A DNA stretch of 7,756 nt from an uncultured Bacteroidota bacterium (GCA_946887345.1 CAMPKR010000112.1:1-7756), one strand, 5' to 3'; positions 1 through 6,183 are shown, numbered from the stretch's first letter. The notes: generated from the sequence alone by a model not told the origin. Numbers and translations are program-made.

Positions 1-1
1 C

Positions 2-370
2 CTGCGTACTGCAATGATGAAGCTTTCACCCGTAGTTAGCGATGGGGTCTCTACAGAGAATCTCACGATGCTACGTACCCGCCTTGCTATAGATTGGGAA
101 GCGGTATATTCAAAAAAATATCCTTTCAGCTTATTTGCCTTCCACGATAAAATGCTGCGCATGGGCTATTTTGAAGCCTACAATGCCTGGCTCTTCGGCA
201 AGGTGGAAAATGCGCAGCAGCATGAAGCCTGGCTGAAATTTCATGAGAACGTAATGCCCGCTTTCGAAGCCTGGCTACTGCAGAATAAGTATAAGCCTGC
301 TACCGGAGAGTTCTACAACGATAAAGAGCTGAGCGGCCTCTTTAAGCAGAAAAAGGATAGCAAACGTTAA
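2..370 (+). CDS. C-terminal part of an unrecognised protein (5' end cut by window)
   Basis: The reading frame is open from the first bases of the window, and the first ATG (position 14) has neither a ribosome binding site nor a promoter before it. I therefore read this as the tail of a longer gene, not a complete 118-residue protein. The visible part is soluble-looking, with no signal peptide or membrane segment. It is rich in aromatic residues (FSLFAFHDKMLRMGYFEAYNAWLFGK and two later AWL segments) and probably alpha-helical, and it ends in a very basic tail (KQKKDSKR). I do not recognise the family. A helical repeat protein, such as a TPR-type tail, is only a guess. It ends at 370, about 40 bp before the promoter of the SurA-type gene, and I see no clear terminator in between. 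Confidence 0.6.
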   Translation: MRTAMMKLSPVVSDGVSTENLTMLRTRLAIDWEAVYSKKYPFSLFAFHDKMLRMGYFEAYNAWLFGKVENAQQHEAWLKFHENVMPAFEAWLLQNKYKPATGEFYNDKELSGLFKQKKDSKR

Positions 371-408
371 AAATAATTCGCAACCGGGCTTTAAGCTCCT
401 AAATACAC

Positions 409-416
409 TACTTTTG
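409..416 (+). promoter_or_regulatory. Putative -7 promoter element of the SurA-type gene
   Basis: TACTTTTG matches the Bacteroidota -7 consensus TAnnTTTG exactly. No good -33 TTG lies 19-21 bp upstream, so the call rests on one element. Transcription would start near 421-424, giving a leader of about 20 nt before the ATG at 444. Confidence 0.5.
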
Positions 417-443
417 CGCCACATTACTTGTTTTTGTTACATC

Positions 444-1826
444 ATGTTTAATAAGAGATTCGCATCATATACCCGTCCGGTTTTGTTCCTGCTTTTTTTA
501 CTTGCTGCCTCACAGGCTTCAGCCCAGCAGGTGGCCGATAAAATATTAGCAGTAGTGGGGAAGGGCCGCATTGTTCTCAATTCAGAACTGGAAAAACAGG
601 TGGAGCAAATAAAGATGCAGAACCCTGAATTCAACGATACCATGAAATGCCAGATCCTCGATCAGATGTTGCTTTCCAAGCTCATGATAGAACAGGCTGA
701 ACGAGACAGCATATTCGTATCTGATGAAGACGTGGAAGGACAGCTAGATAATAACATCCGCTACTTCATGCGTGCCTACGGTTCGCAAGAGAAGATGGAA
801 AAAGAACTGGGCAAAACCATCTACCAGATAAAGGAAGAATACAGGGAAACATACCGCGAGCAATTGCTGGCGCAAAAGGTACAGGGCCAGCTCATACAGA
901 ATGTAAAGATCACCCCGGGTGAAGTAAAAGAGTTTTTTGAAGCAATTCCTGTTGATAGCCTGCCTTTTATACCGGCAACAATAGAATTGGGACAAATAGT
1001 CATCGACCCGCCGGTGAACCCGGAGCTGGATGCCAGTGCGAAAGCGGATGCCGAAAGTATCCGTAAGAGAATAGTGGAAGGCGGTGAAAGTTTTGAAACA
1101 CTTGCTACTATCAACAGTGATGATCCCGGCAGCCGCGATAACGGCGGTGACCTGGGTGTAGTGAATCGCGGTGACCTGGTACCAGCATTTTCTTCAGCAG
1201 CATTTAAGCTAAAGGACGGCGAAGTATCACAGGTTGTAAAAACGCAATACGGTTATCACGTTATACAGATGATCAAGCGCCAGGGCGACCAGGCGCAGAT
1301 ACGCCACATATTGATCCATCCTGCTACCACCAGTATAGATGTAAAGAAAGCTTTGGATAAGCTCGATAGCGTCCGCTCAGAACTGATCACAGGTAAACTT
1401 ACTTTCGCCACCGCTGTGGGCAAGTATACTACAGACGAAGACTCCAAGCGCACAGGTGGTATGATCGCTGATCCGCAAACGGGCAATACCCAGATAGAGC
1501 TCGATAAGCTGGACCCTGCCATGATCATGATGCTGGACAGCTTAAAGGAAGGTGGTTTCTCGCAGCCGCAGGTTTACAACAACGATAAGGGCGAGCGCTC
1601 TTGCCGCATCGTGTATGTTAAGTCGAGAGTAGCACCACACAAGGTAAACCTGAGAGACGACTATAGTAAGATACAGGAACTGGCCCTCACACAAAAGAAA
1701 GTGCAGCGAATAGAAAAATGGCTGGAGGAAAAACTGCCTACGTACTACATCAAGCTTGATCCGCAGTTTCAGTCTTGTGGCCCTTTAAAGAAGTGGTACA
1801 ATGCCTCCACGGCATCTAATAAGTAG
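444..1826 (+). CDS. SurA-type periplasmic peptidyl-prolyl cis-trans isomerase (two parvulin domains)
   Basis: This is a 460-residue exported chaperone/isomerase of the SurA family, which escorts unfolded outer-membrane proteins through the periplasm. Residues 1-27 form a signal peptide: basic start, hydrophobic core VLFLLFLLAA, and cleavage after ASA27. Residues about 30-165 are a helical SurA-like N-terminal chaperone domain. Residues about 178-280 are a well-conserved parvulin domain with the GGDLG signature (234-238), PAF (247-249), and YGYHVIQM near its end. Residues about 283-395 look like a second, weaker parvulin domain: it begins IRHILIH, but GGMIADPQTGN replaces the GGDLG segment, so it may be non-catalytic. 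I chose ATG 444; the frame also opens at TTG 414, but that codon lies inside the promoter and would put ten extra residues before the signal peptide. No Shine-Dalgarno is present, as is usual here. I left out the symbol because this phylum often carries several such paralogues. Confidence 0.9.
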   Translation: MFNKRFASYTRPVLFLLFLLAASQASAQQVADKILAVVGKGRIVLNSELEKQVEQIKMQNPEFNDTMKCQILDQMLLSKLMIEQAERDSIFVSDEDVEGQLDNNIRYFMRAYGSQEKMEKELGKTIYQIKEEYRETYREQLLAQKVQGQLIQNVKITPGEVKEFFEAIPVDSLPFIPATIELGQIVIDPPVNPELDASAKADAESIRKRIVEGGESFETLATINSDDPGSRDNGGDLGVVNRGDLVPAFSSAAFKLKDGEVSQVVKTQYGYHVIQMIKRQGDQAQIRHILIHPATTSIDVKKALDKLDSVRSELITGKLTFATAVGKYTTDEDSKRTGGMIADPQTGNTQIELDKLDPAMIMMLDSLKEGGFSQPQVYNNDKGERSCRIVYVKSRVAPHKVNLRDDYSKIQELALTQKKVQRIEKWLEEKLPTYYIKLDPQFQSCGPLKKWYNASTASNK

Positions 1827-1849
1827 AAACTCAATTAGTTAATATATCG

Positions 1850-1883
1850 ATGCCCTTTCGCAAGAAAGGGCATTTCTTTTTTT
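1850..1883 (+). terminator. Rho-independent terminator after the SurA-type gene
   Basis: A perfect 10-bp stem (ATGCCCTTTC at 1850-1859 with GAAAGGGCAT at 1864-1873) is capped by a GCAA tetraloop of the stable GNRA type. It is followed by a T-rich tract (1873-1883) with a run of seven Ts. It lies 23 bp after the stop codon. The convergent oxidoreductase gene ends at 1898, so the same stem could also help stop that transcript. In that direction, however, the sequence after the stem is not T-rich. Confidence 0.92.
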
Positions 1884-1897
1884 GGATGTTAAACCCG

Positions 1898-3628
1898 TTA
1901 CTCCTCCCCATCCTCACTCTCCACAGCAGTCTCCCTCATCGCCCGCTTCTGCGCAGGCGTAGGCTCAGCCACCCATGAGTTATCATAAGCCCTGTATATT
2001 GCCGACTGTGCAATAGTCTCTGCTGGGGTCTTGCCATCCATATAGTCGGCCAGCAGCTTGAAGGCATTTTTATTTTCTTTCTTCAGTATCAGCAGGGTAG
2101 CATTGGCACCTGCTTTCACAGCAATGGGTACACCACCGCCCAGTTCAGCCCAGTGGCCACCCAATAGTAAGTTCTTCACCGGTGTCTGGTAGTGAGCTAT
2201 TTTATTCTGCATGTTGGCGCGTCCCGGCTTTGCACCCATCATGGTACCGTTTTTGTTGCCGGTATATCTCCAGTGTGTGACAGGCGTTGCCACGTCGTAA
2301 AAAAGTATGTGCTTGCGCAGGTTAGGCGCCAGTTCTTTTTCTACTCTTTTTATCAGCGTTTCAGCTATAGAGTGTTTCAGTCCGCGGTATTCTTCACCCC
2401 TCATGTAGTTGCCGTGCTCATCCAGGCTTGTTTCCCAGTTGTTGTTCAGATGCATATAGGCAGGCATAAAGAGCACCAGCGTTCCCTGTCCCCCAGGTGC
2501 CAGGGACTTATCCCTAAACGATGGTGCGAGTATCGAGATCTCGCTTTTTTCGGGGTCACCGCCACACTGCTCTTCCCTGGGTACCACTTCACTGGACAGA
2601 TGCACCAGTTCTTCATTAAAGCCCAGCTGCTCCGTGGGGCAATCCAGCGCAATAGATACCGTCACCGATGAACTGTACAGGTCTGCTTTGCGCAGTTTGT
2701 TTTTCAGTTTTTCAGGTATCGCAGTTTCGGGCAAGAGCTTTTCATAAAGCAGTTCGATATCGCAGGCGGCTATTACGTAGCGGCTTCGCACTTCATAGTG
2801 TTGTCCTCTATGCTCCAGGGCCACTCCCTTGCAGGTATCTCCTTCCAGCAGTATTTCTTTTACACTGCATTTAAAGAATACATCGTTCCTGTAGTACTCT
2901 ATTATGTACTTTAACCACTCGGGTATCACCTGCCCTCCGCCTTTAGGCGGCGACTGGTAGTCACCGTAGTAAGCCCAGCCTATCGGAACAAGGCACGACA
3001 GCAATTCTGTATCTGCGGAGAAGATCTTGTGCAGCTCGGGATCTTTAAAATATTTATTCAGTCCTTTCTTTATACCCTTATCGCCTTCATATCCAATAAA
3101 GGGTATAAAAGGCATGGCAAACTTCAGCAGGTTCATTTTGTTGGCCATTTTCTCGAAGAAACTCATCGTTTCTTCCGACCTGAAGATGTGCCCGAAGTTC
3201 GCAAATGAGTGGCCAAGTCTTTTGGCTGCTTTAAAGAAGCGCTCCAGCCCTTCCTTTTCATGCGGGAACTCCTTTATCAGCTGAGCTTTCAGTTGCTCGG
3301 GGTTGTTGGTCAGTAGGTAATCGTGCGTTTCGCCTTTATACCTTCTTATTCTCTTTTGCGGAACAACTTTAGGATGATCGCTGCCCAGTATGCGGAATAT
3401 CTTTTCGGCCATTCCGCCCGGTGCGCATTGGTTCAGCCAGTGTATCGCTGTATCAAACCGGAAATCTTTTCTGCGGAATCCTGCCAGGTATCCTCCTTCA
3501 TGAGGTTCCTTCTCCAATACGCAAACGGAATATCCAAAGCGGCTTAGTAAGGCACCCGCTGTAAGGCCACCTACTCCCGCTCCGATGATCACTACATCAT
3601 ATTCCGGTTTTAATTCGATCTTCCGCAT
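1898..3628 (-). CDS. FAD-dependent oxidoreductase, phytoene desaturase / carotenoid isomerase / retinol saturase-like
   Basis: This is a 576-residue flavoprotein. The N-terminus has a Rossmann FAD-binding motif (YDVVIIGAGVGGLTAG; GAGVGG at 16-21), with an acidic residue at the end of the second strand (E39) for the ribose. A GGYLAGF segment (45-51) follows, as in CrtI-type enzymes. The C-terminal FAD motif is at about 483-513 (VKNLLLGGHWAELGGGVPIA). Together these place it in the CrtI/CrtISO/RetSat group of enzymes, which desaturate, isomerise or saturate polyenes. The substrate cannot be read from the sequence. No other carotenoid gene is visible here, so a pigment role is unproven. No signal peptide or lipobox is present, and the last residues are acidic (ESEDGEE). 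No Shine-Dalgarno precedes the ATG. It lies downstream of ribE on the same strand, with a perfect hairpin ending 17 nt before its start. Confidence 0.85.
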   Translation of the reverse strand: MRKIELKPEYDVVIIGAGVGGLTAGALLSRFGYSVCVLEKEPHEGGYLAGFRRKDFRFDTAIHWLNQCAPGGMAEKIFRILGSDHPKVVPQKRIRRYKGETHDYLLTNNPEQLKAQLIKEFPHEKEGLERFFKAAKRLGHSFANFGHIFRSEETMSFFEKMANKMNLLKFAMPFIPFIGYEGDKGIKKGLNKYFKDPELHKIFSADTELLSCLVPIGWAYYGDYQSPPKGGGQVIPEWLKYIIEYYRNDVFFKCSVKEILLEGDTCKGVALEHRGQHYEVRSRYVIAACDIELLYEKLLPETAIPEKLKNKLRKADLYSSSVTVSIALDCPTEQLGFNEELVHLSSEVVPREEQCGGDPEKSEISILAPSFRDKSLAPGGQGTLVLFMPAYMHLNNNWETSLDEHGNYMRGEEYRGLKHSIAETLIKRVEKELAPNLRKHILFYDVATPVTHWRYTGNKNGTMMGAKPGRANMQNKIAHYQTPVKNLLLGGHWAELGGGVPIAVKAGANATLLILKKENKNAFKLLADYMDGKTPAETIAQSAIYRAYDNSWVAEPTPAQKRAMRETAVESEDGEE

Positions 3629-3645
3629 AAAGGGGTAAAAATGAA

Positions 3646-3674
3646 ATAAACCATATAGAGCCTATATGGTTTAT
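3646..3674 (-). terminator. Perfect 13-bp hairpin between ribE and the oxidoreductase; probable terminator
   Basis: Arms 3646-3658 and 3662-3674 (ATAAACCATATAG and its exact reverse complement) enclose a 3-nt loop. Read on the - strand, the stem is followed by TTCATTTTT, so it fits a Rho-independent terminator for the lipoprotein-ribE transcript, whose last stop is at 3704. The stem is AT-rich and no uninterrupted T run follows directly, so termination may be partial. Because it ends only 17 nt before the next start codon, it could also act in the leader of the oxidoreductase mRNA or as a protein-binding dyad. Confidence 0.6.
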
Positions 3675-3703
3675 AAAAAACTTGCCCGCAAGATAATCTA
3701 TTA

Positions 3704-4297
3704 TCAGCTATTTGCCAGTTCAGACTTGCGCAGGAGGTACTTACCCAGCACGTCAAATTCTATGTTCACAACGCTGTCTTTTTCTATGTAGCTGAAATTC
3801 GTGTGATTATAAGTGTATGGTATAACAGTAACAGTAAACTCATTTTTACCCACGTTGAATGCAGTAAGGCTTACTCCATTAATGCATATCGATCCTTTTT
3901 CGATGATCAGTGCGGCAAACTCTTCCGGAAAGCTGAATTCAAACAGCCAGCTTCCTTCCAGTTTTTGTTTCTCTGTGCAAACTGCTGTGCAGTCCACATG
4001 CCCTTGCACAAAGTGCCCGTCCAGCCTGTCGCCTACCTTCATAGCTCTTTCTATGTTCACTACCTCTTCTTCCTGCCATTTTCCGAGGTTTGTTTTTGCC
4101 AGCGTCTCAGCCACTGCCGTTACACGATAGCATTTGCCGCTTATCTGCACTACGGTAAGGCACACGCCGTTGTGTGCTACCGACTGGTCCACTTTTAGTT
4201 CGTGGGCAATATCACTCTCTATCCAGAAATCTATATTGCTACCTTCCGGTACGATCTCATTTACCGTACCCTCACATTCTATAATGCCTGTAAACAT
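3704..4297 (-). CDS. ribE: Riboflavin synthase, alpha subunit
   Basis: This 197-residue cytosolic enzyme catalyses the dismutation of two 6,7-dimethyl-8-ribityllumazine molecules, the last step of riboflavin synthesis. It starts with the hallmark MFTGIIE and has two lumazine-binding barrel domains. The first carries SVAHNGVCLTV (39-49, with the conserved S39 and C46) and ETLAKTNLG (64-72). The second carries GHFVQGHVD (94-102, with H100), INGVSLT (139-145) and IPYTYNHTNF (159-168). The C-terminal NIEFDVLGKYLLR (178-190) is the usual trimerisation-helix region. Length and motifs indicate an intact enzyme. Its start codon lies 3 bp after the stop of the upstream lipoprotein gene, so the two are very likely co-transcribed and perhaps translationally coupled. 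No Shine-Dalgarno is seen, and no FMN-riboswitch-like leader is present upstream. Some genomes call the same gene ribC. Confidence 0.96.
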   Translation of the reverse strand: MFTGIIECEGTVNEIVPEGSNIDFWIESDIAHELKVDQSVAHNGVCLTVVQISGKCYRVTAVAETLAKTNLGKWQEEEVVNIERAMKVGDRLDGHFVQGHVDCTAVCTEKQKLEGSWLFEFSFPEEFAALIIEKGSICINGVSLTAFNVGKNEFTVTVIPYTYNHTNFSYIEKDSVVNIEFDVLGKYLLRKSELANS

Positions 4298-4300
4298 ATT

Positions 4301-4834
4301 TTATTGAATGGGTGTTGCTGTACCCCTGTGATATTTAATGCCCGCAGTATCACCTACCTGTGTAAAGCTGAGGCGCACTCGTTCCGTTGCATCCACCGCG
4401 AAGGTTCCGCTGATGGTGTCTTTTATATTGCATAGCGGCTGACCGTTGGTAATAGTGCTGTCTATAGTAGCCTTATAATATCTGCCCGCTGTCAGCTTTA
4501 TCGAATCAAATGGCCCGCAGTACCCTACCATAGCCATCCTTGTTTTGCTCAGGGCATAAATATCTACGGTATCTGTTACTACGTAGAACGATGCAAAGTC
4601 GGAGGTATAGATACTGTCCAGCAGGGCATATTTACCTACGAACACGTCTGTTGGGTAAATACAGGTGGTATTATCTGCGGTGCCGGGGAATTCGTAGTTG
4701 TAATTGATGGCAGCAGGGTCATTGCAATAGAGGCTGTCCTGCCCTGCATAAGACTGCGCAAGCGGGTCTTTAAAGTCTTTATTACAGGCACTAAGCCCGA
4801 TTAAAAATGCAAATAAAAAAAATACGTTCTTCAT
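4301..4834 (-). CDS. Small secreted lipoprotein with a paired-cysteine CxDPxAxNY...CxYP motif
   Basis: This 177-residue protein has a clear lipoprotein signal: a short hydrophobic stretch and lipobox LSAC, with C17 as the lipidated residue. The mature part carries a CNDPAAINYNY...CIYP segment (C37 to C61-region, cysteines at 37 and 58). It resembles the 'C-DP-A-NYN-...-D-C-YP' module often seen in secreted Bacteroidota proteins and is probably disulfide- or metal-stabilised. Two further cysteines (106 and 135) could form a second pair. The rest reads as a beta-rich domain of unknown function. A weak SD-like AAGG (4840-4843) lies 5 nt before the ATG. A promoter is visible upstream, and ribE follows 3 bp after its stop, so it is the first gene of a two-gene unit. 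I do not recognise a function, and a link to riboflavin is not implied by its sequence. Confidence 0.85.
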   Translation of the reverse strand: MKNVFFLFAFLIGLSACNKDFKDPLAQSYAGQDSLYCNDPAAINYNYEFPGTADNTTCIYPTDVFVGKYALLDSIYTSDFASFYVVTDTVDIYALSKTRMAMVGYCGPFDSIKLTAGRYYKATIDSTITNGQPLCNIKDTISGTFAVDATERVRLSFTQVGDTAGIKYHRGTATPIQ

Positions 4835-4876
4835 GCAAACCTTGGTCCTAACCTTATTCTAACGTAATAATACATT

Positions 4877-4909
4877 CAAAATTATGGAGTTTTAAGAGTA
4901 TAGCCTAAA
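4877..4909 (-). promoter_or_regulatory. Putative promoter for the lipoprotein-ribE unit
   Basis: Read on the - strand, TAATTTTG (4884 to 4877) matches TAnnTTTG exactly. A weaker -33-like TTTA (4909 to 4906) lies 21 bp upstream. Transcription would start near 4871, about 37 nt before the ATG. Its -33 region lies directly next to that of the divergent rpsU promoter. Confidence 0.5.
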
Positions 4910-4911
4910 AG

Positions 4912-4942
4912 TTTGTGGAAATTAGGATTTTCCCTACCTTTG
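4912..4942 (+). promoter_or_regulatory. rpsU promoter (Bacteroidota sigma-ABfr type)
   Basis: TTTG (4912-4915) and TACCTTTG (4935-4942) are separated by exactly 19 bp, a full match to the Bacteroidota vegetative promoter (TTTG, 19-21 bp, TAnnTTTG). It is the best promoter in the window. Transcription should start near 4947-4950, leaving a leader of about 25-28 nt that contains the Shine-Dalgarno sequence. Confidence 0.82.
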
Positions 4943-4957
4943 CCATCCCAAATTACT

Positions 4958-4966
4958 AAAGGGGGT
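4958..4966 (+). promoter_or_regulatory. Extended Shine-Dalgarno of rpsU
   Basis: AAAGGGGGT can pair over nine bases with the 16S rRNA tail (complement AAAGGAGGT), with one G-U wobble in place of an A-U pair. The G-run ends 9 nt before the ATG at 4975. No other gene here has a comparable site. In Bacteroidia the rRNA tail is normally held by bS21 and its neighbours on the ribosome, so this site is a plausible sensor of ribosomes lacking bS21. Confidence 0.8.
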
Positions 4967-4974
4967 ATACAAAT

Positions 4975-5172
4975 ATGCTGATCATCGATTCTAAAGATTG
5001 CGAAAACATTGACAAAGCGCTTAAGAAGTACAAAAAGAAGTACGAAAAGTCACGCACACTGAACCAATTGCGTGAGCGCCAGGCTTTCATTAAGCCTTCA
5101 GTCAGGCGCCGTAAGGAAGTCCTGAAAGCGATCTACCGCGATCAAATGGCTGCAGGTCTGCACGATAAATAG
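4975..5172 (+). CDS. rpsU: 30S ribosomal protein bS21
   Basis: This 65-residue, strongly basic protein of the small-subunit platform sits near the 3' end of 16S rRNA. The core KALKKYKKKYEKSRTLNQLRERQAFIKPSVRRRKEVLKAIYR is typical of the bS21 family, and the length is normal. In Bacteroidia ribosomes bS21 helps sequester the anti-Shine-Dalgarno sequence, which explains why most mRNAs of this group lack SD sites. The start is fixed by the strong SD, and the promoter is clear. xerC and hpf follow on the same strand, as in many Bacteroidota. Two hairpins lie between rpsU and xerC, so rpsU may be expressed at a much higher level than xerC. Confidence 0.97.
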   Translation: MLIIDSKDCENIDKALKKYKKKYEKSRTLNQLRERQAFIKPSVRRRKEVLKAIYRDQMAAGLHDK

Positions 5173-5179
5173 TCTTCCC

Positions 5180-5196
5180 GGCTTTTAACAAAAGCC
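5180..5196 (+). other. Small hairpin just after rpsU
   Basis: GGCTTTT (5180-5186) and AAAAGCC (5190-5196) form a perfect 7-bp stem with a 3-nt loop, 7 nt after the rpsU stop. TTCC (5175-5178) and GGAA (5199-5202) can extend it past a small internal loop. No T tract follows, so it is more likely a 3'-end protector of the rpsU mRNA or an aid to the next hairpin than a terminator by itself. Confidence 0.5.
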
Positions 5197-5208
5197 TTGG
5201 AAATATAA

Positions 5209-5239
5209 TTGCACCCGGTACTGTAAATGCGTATATTTA
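5209..5239 (+). promoter_or_regulatory. Possible xerC promoter embedded in the hairpin
   Basis: TTG (5209-5211), a 20-bp spacer and TATATTTA (5232-5239) match the Bacteroidota promoter with one mismatch (final A instead of G). Transcription would start near 5245 and give a leader of only about 14 nt. The region is AT-rich around the -7, so chance similarity is possible. Confidence 0.28.
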
Positions 5240-5258
5240 CAGTACCGGGTTTGTATTT
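5213..5258 (+). terminator. Perfect 16-bp hairpin with T-rich tail before xerC
   Basis: Arms 5213-5228 (ACCCGGTACTGTAAAT) and 5235-5250 are exact reverse complements around a 6-nt loop. The tail TTTGTATTT runs straight into the xerC ATG at 5259. The simplest reading is a terminator, or attenuator, that ends the highly expressed rpsU transcript and lets only part of transcription enter xerC. Alternatively, on a read-through mRNA, it would place a stable structure just upstream of the xerC start and affect translation. Confidence 0.65.
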
Positions 5259-6152
5259 ATGATAGAAGAAAGGATCACCGACTTTTTACAATACTTACGC
5301 TTTGAGAAGAGATACTCGCCGAACACGGTCTTAGCTTACCAGAACGACCTGATCCAGTTCAAAGATTTTATCGCCACTGAGTTCTCCCTCGACGATCCGC
5401 AGCATATTACCCATTTTCATATTCGAAGTTGGCTTGTAACTTTCAAGGATAATAAAAAGACTGCCAAAACCATCAACCGCAAGTCCTCGGGGCTCAGTTC
5501 CTTTTTTAAATATATGATGCGCCAGGGCCTCCTGGAAAAGAACCCTGTCCGCCAGTTGCACGCTATCCGCCTGCCCGAACGCCTCCCTTCCTACCTGAAG
5601 GAGAGCGAAACCGAGCATTTGCTGGAAGAACAGAATTACGGCGAGGGTTTCCGCGGCACTACCGATCGCCTAATTGTAGAATTGCTTTACCAGACAGGTA
5701 TGCGCCGTGCAGAACTGCTCCAGCTCAAGGAAAATGACGTGGAATGGTCCCTGAAGCAGCTTCGTATACTCGGTAAAGGCAACAAAGAACGCCTGGTCCC
5801 AATCGGCCCTGCACTCCTGGATGACCTGAAGAATTATATTTCGCTGAAAAAAGACATTGAAAACGCTGATCCAAATCATTTGCTGATCCTGGAAAATGGG
5901 AGACCTTTATATGCAGCTTATGTTTACCGGGTAGTAAGGCAGAGGCTGAGCGCAACAGGATCTACTTTAACCAAGAAAAGCCCCCATGTTTTACGGCACA
6001 CTTTTGCTACTCAATTATTGAATTTGGGGGCTAATATACAGGCCATCAAAGACCTGCTTGGTCATAGCAGCCTTGCTGCCACACAAGTTTATACGCATAA
6101 TAACATCGATAAATTAAAAGAAATCCACAAATTAAATCACCCGAAAGGGTAA
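5259..6152 (+). CDS. xerC: Tyrosine recombinase XerC
   Basis: This 297-residue site-specific recombinase has the standard Xer length. Residues about 1-90 are the SAM-like core-binding domain (N-terminal RFEKRYSPNTVLAYQNDL). Residues about 110-290 are the catalytic domain with all expected active-site residues: R149 (in TGMRRAEL), K173 (LGKGNKER), H243 and R246 (HVLRHTFATQLL), H269 (LLGHSSLAATQVYTH) and the nucleophile Y278. It should be active. Xer recombinases resolve chromosome dimers at dif near the replication terminus, usually as an XerC-XerD pair. The conserved position between rpsU and hpf argues for the housekeeping enzyme and against a phage or transposon integrase. No Shine-Dalgarno precedes the ATG, and a hairpin ends 8 nt upstream. 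hpf starts 31 nt after its stop. The C/D assignment rests on context and could be exchanged in other annotations. Confidence 0.92.
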   Translation: MIEERITDFLQYLRFEKRYSPNTVLAYQNDLIQFKDFIATEFSLDDPQHITHFHIRSWLVTFKDNKKTAKTINRKSSGLSSFFKYMMRQGLLEKNPVRQLHAIRLPERLPSYLKESETEHLLEEQNYGEGFRGTTDRLIVELLYQTGMRRAELLQLKENDVEWSLKQLRILGKGNKERLVPIGPALLDDLKNYISLKKDIENADPNHLLILENGRPLYAAYVYRVVRQRLSATGSTLTKKSPHVLRHTFATQLLNLGANIQAIKDLLGHSSLAATQVYTHNNIDKLKEIHKLNHPKG

Positions 6153-6183
6153 TATATATTGTTAAACTTAAAATTGTCTATTT

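Noticed and set aside
821..1114. Antisense open frames within the SurA-type gene and similar ones opposite the oxidoreductase, ribE, xerC and the propeller gene
   Set aside because: They lie wholly within well-supported genes, have no recognisable motifs or start signals, and look like frame shadows.
4835..4974. FMN riboswitch controlling ribE
   Set aside because: The expected leader of the lipoprotein-ribE transcript is only about 37 nt, far too short, and no conserved multi-stem pattern is seen.
5213..5250. Inverted repeat with a 6-bp centre next to xerC as a dif-like or self-acting Xer site
   Set aside because: The 6-bp spacing is suggestive, but the arms do not resemble known dif core sequences, a perfect palindrome is not typical of Xer sites, and a T-rich tail makes a terminator simpler.
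5259..6152. Tyrosine recombinase as the integrase of a mobile element
   Set aside because: It has the length and conserved neighbourhood of housekeeping Xer, and no att-like direct repeats, tRNA or cargo genes are visible.
6153..6183. Separate hpf promoter (TAAAATTG at 6169-6176)
   Set aside because: It has one mismatch and no TTG at the right distance upstream; the gap is short and AT-rich, so chance similarity is likely.
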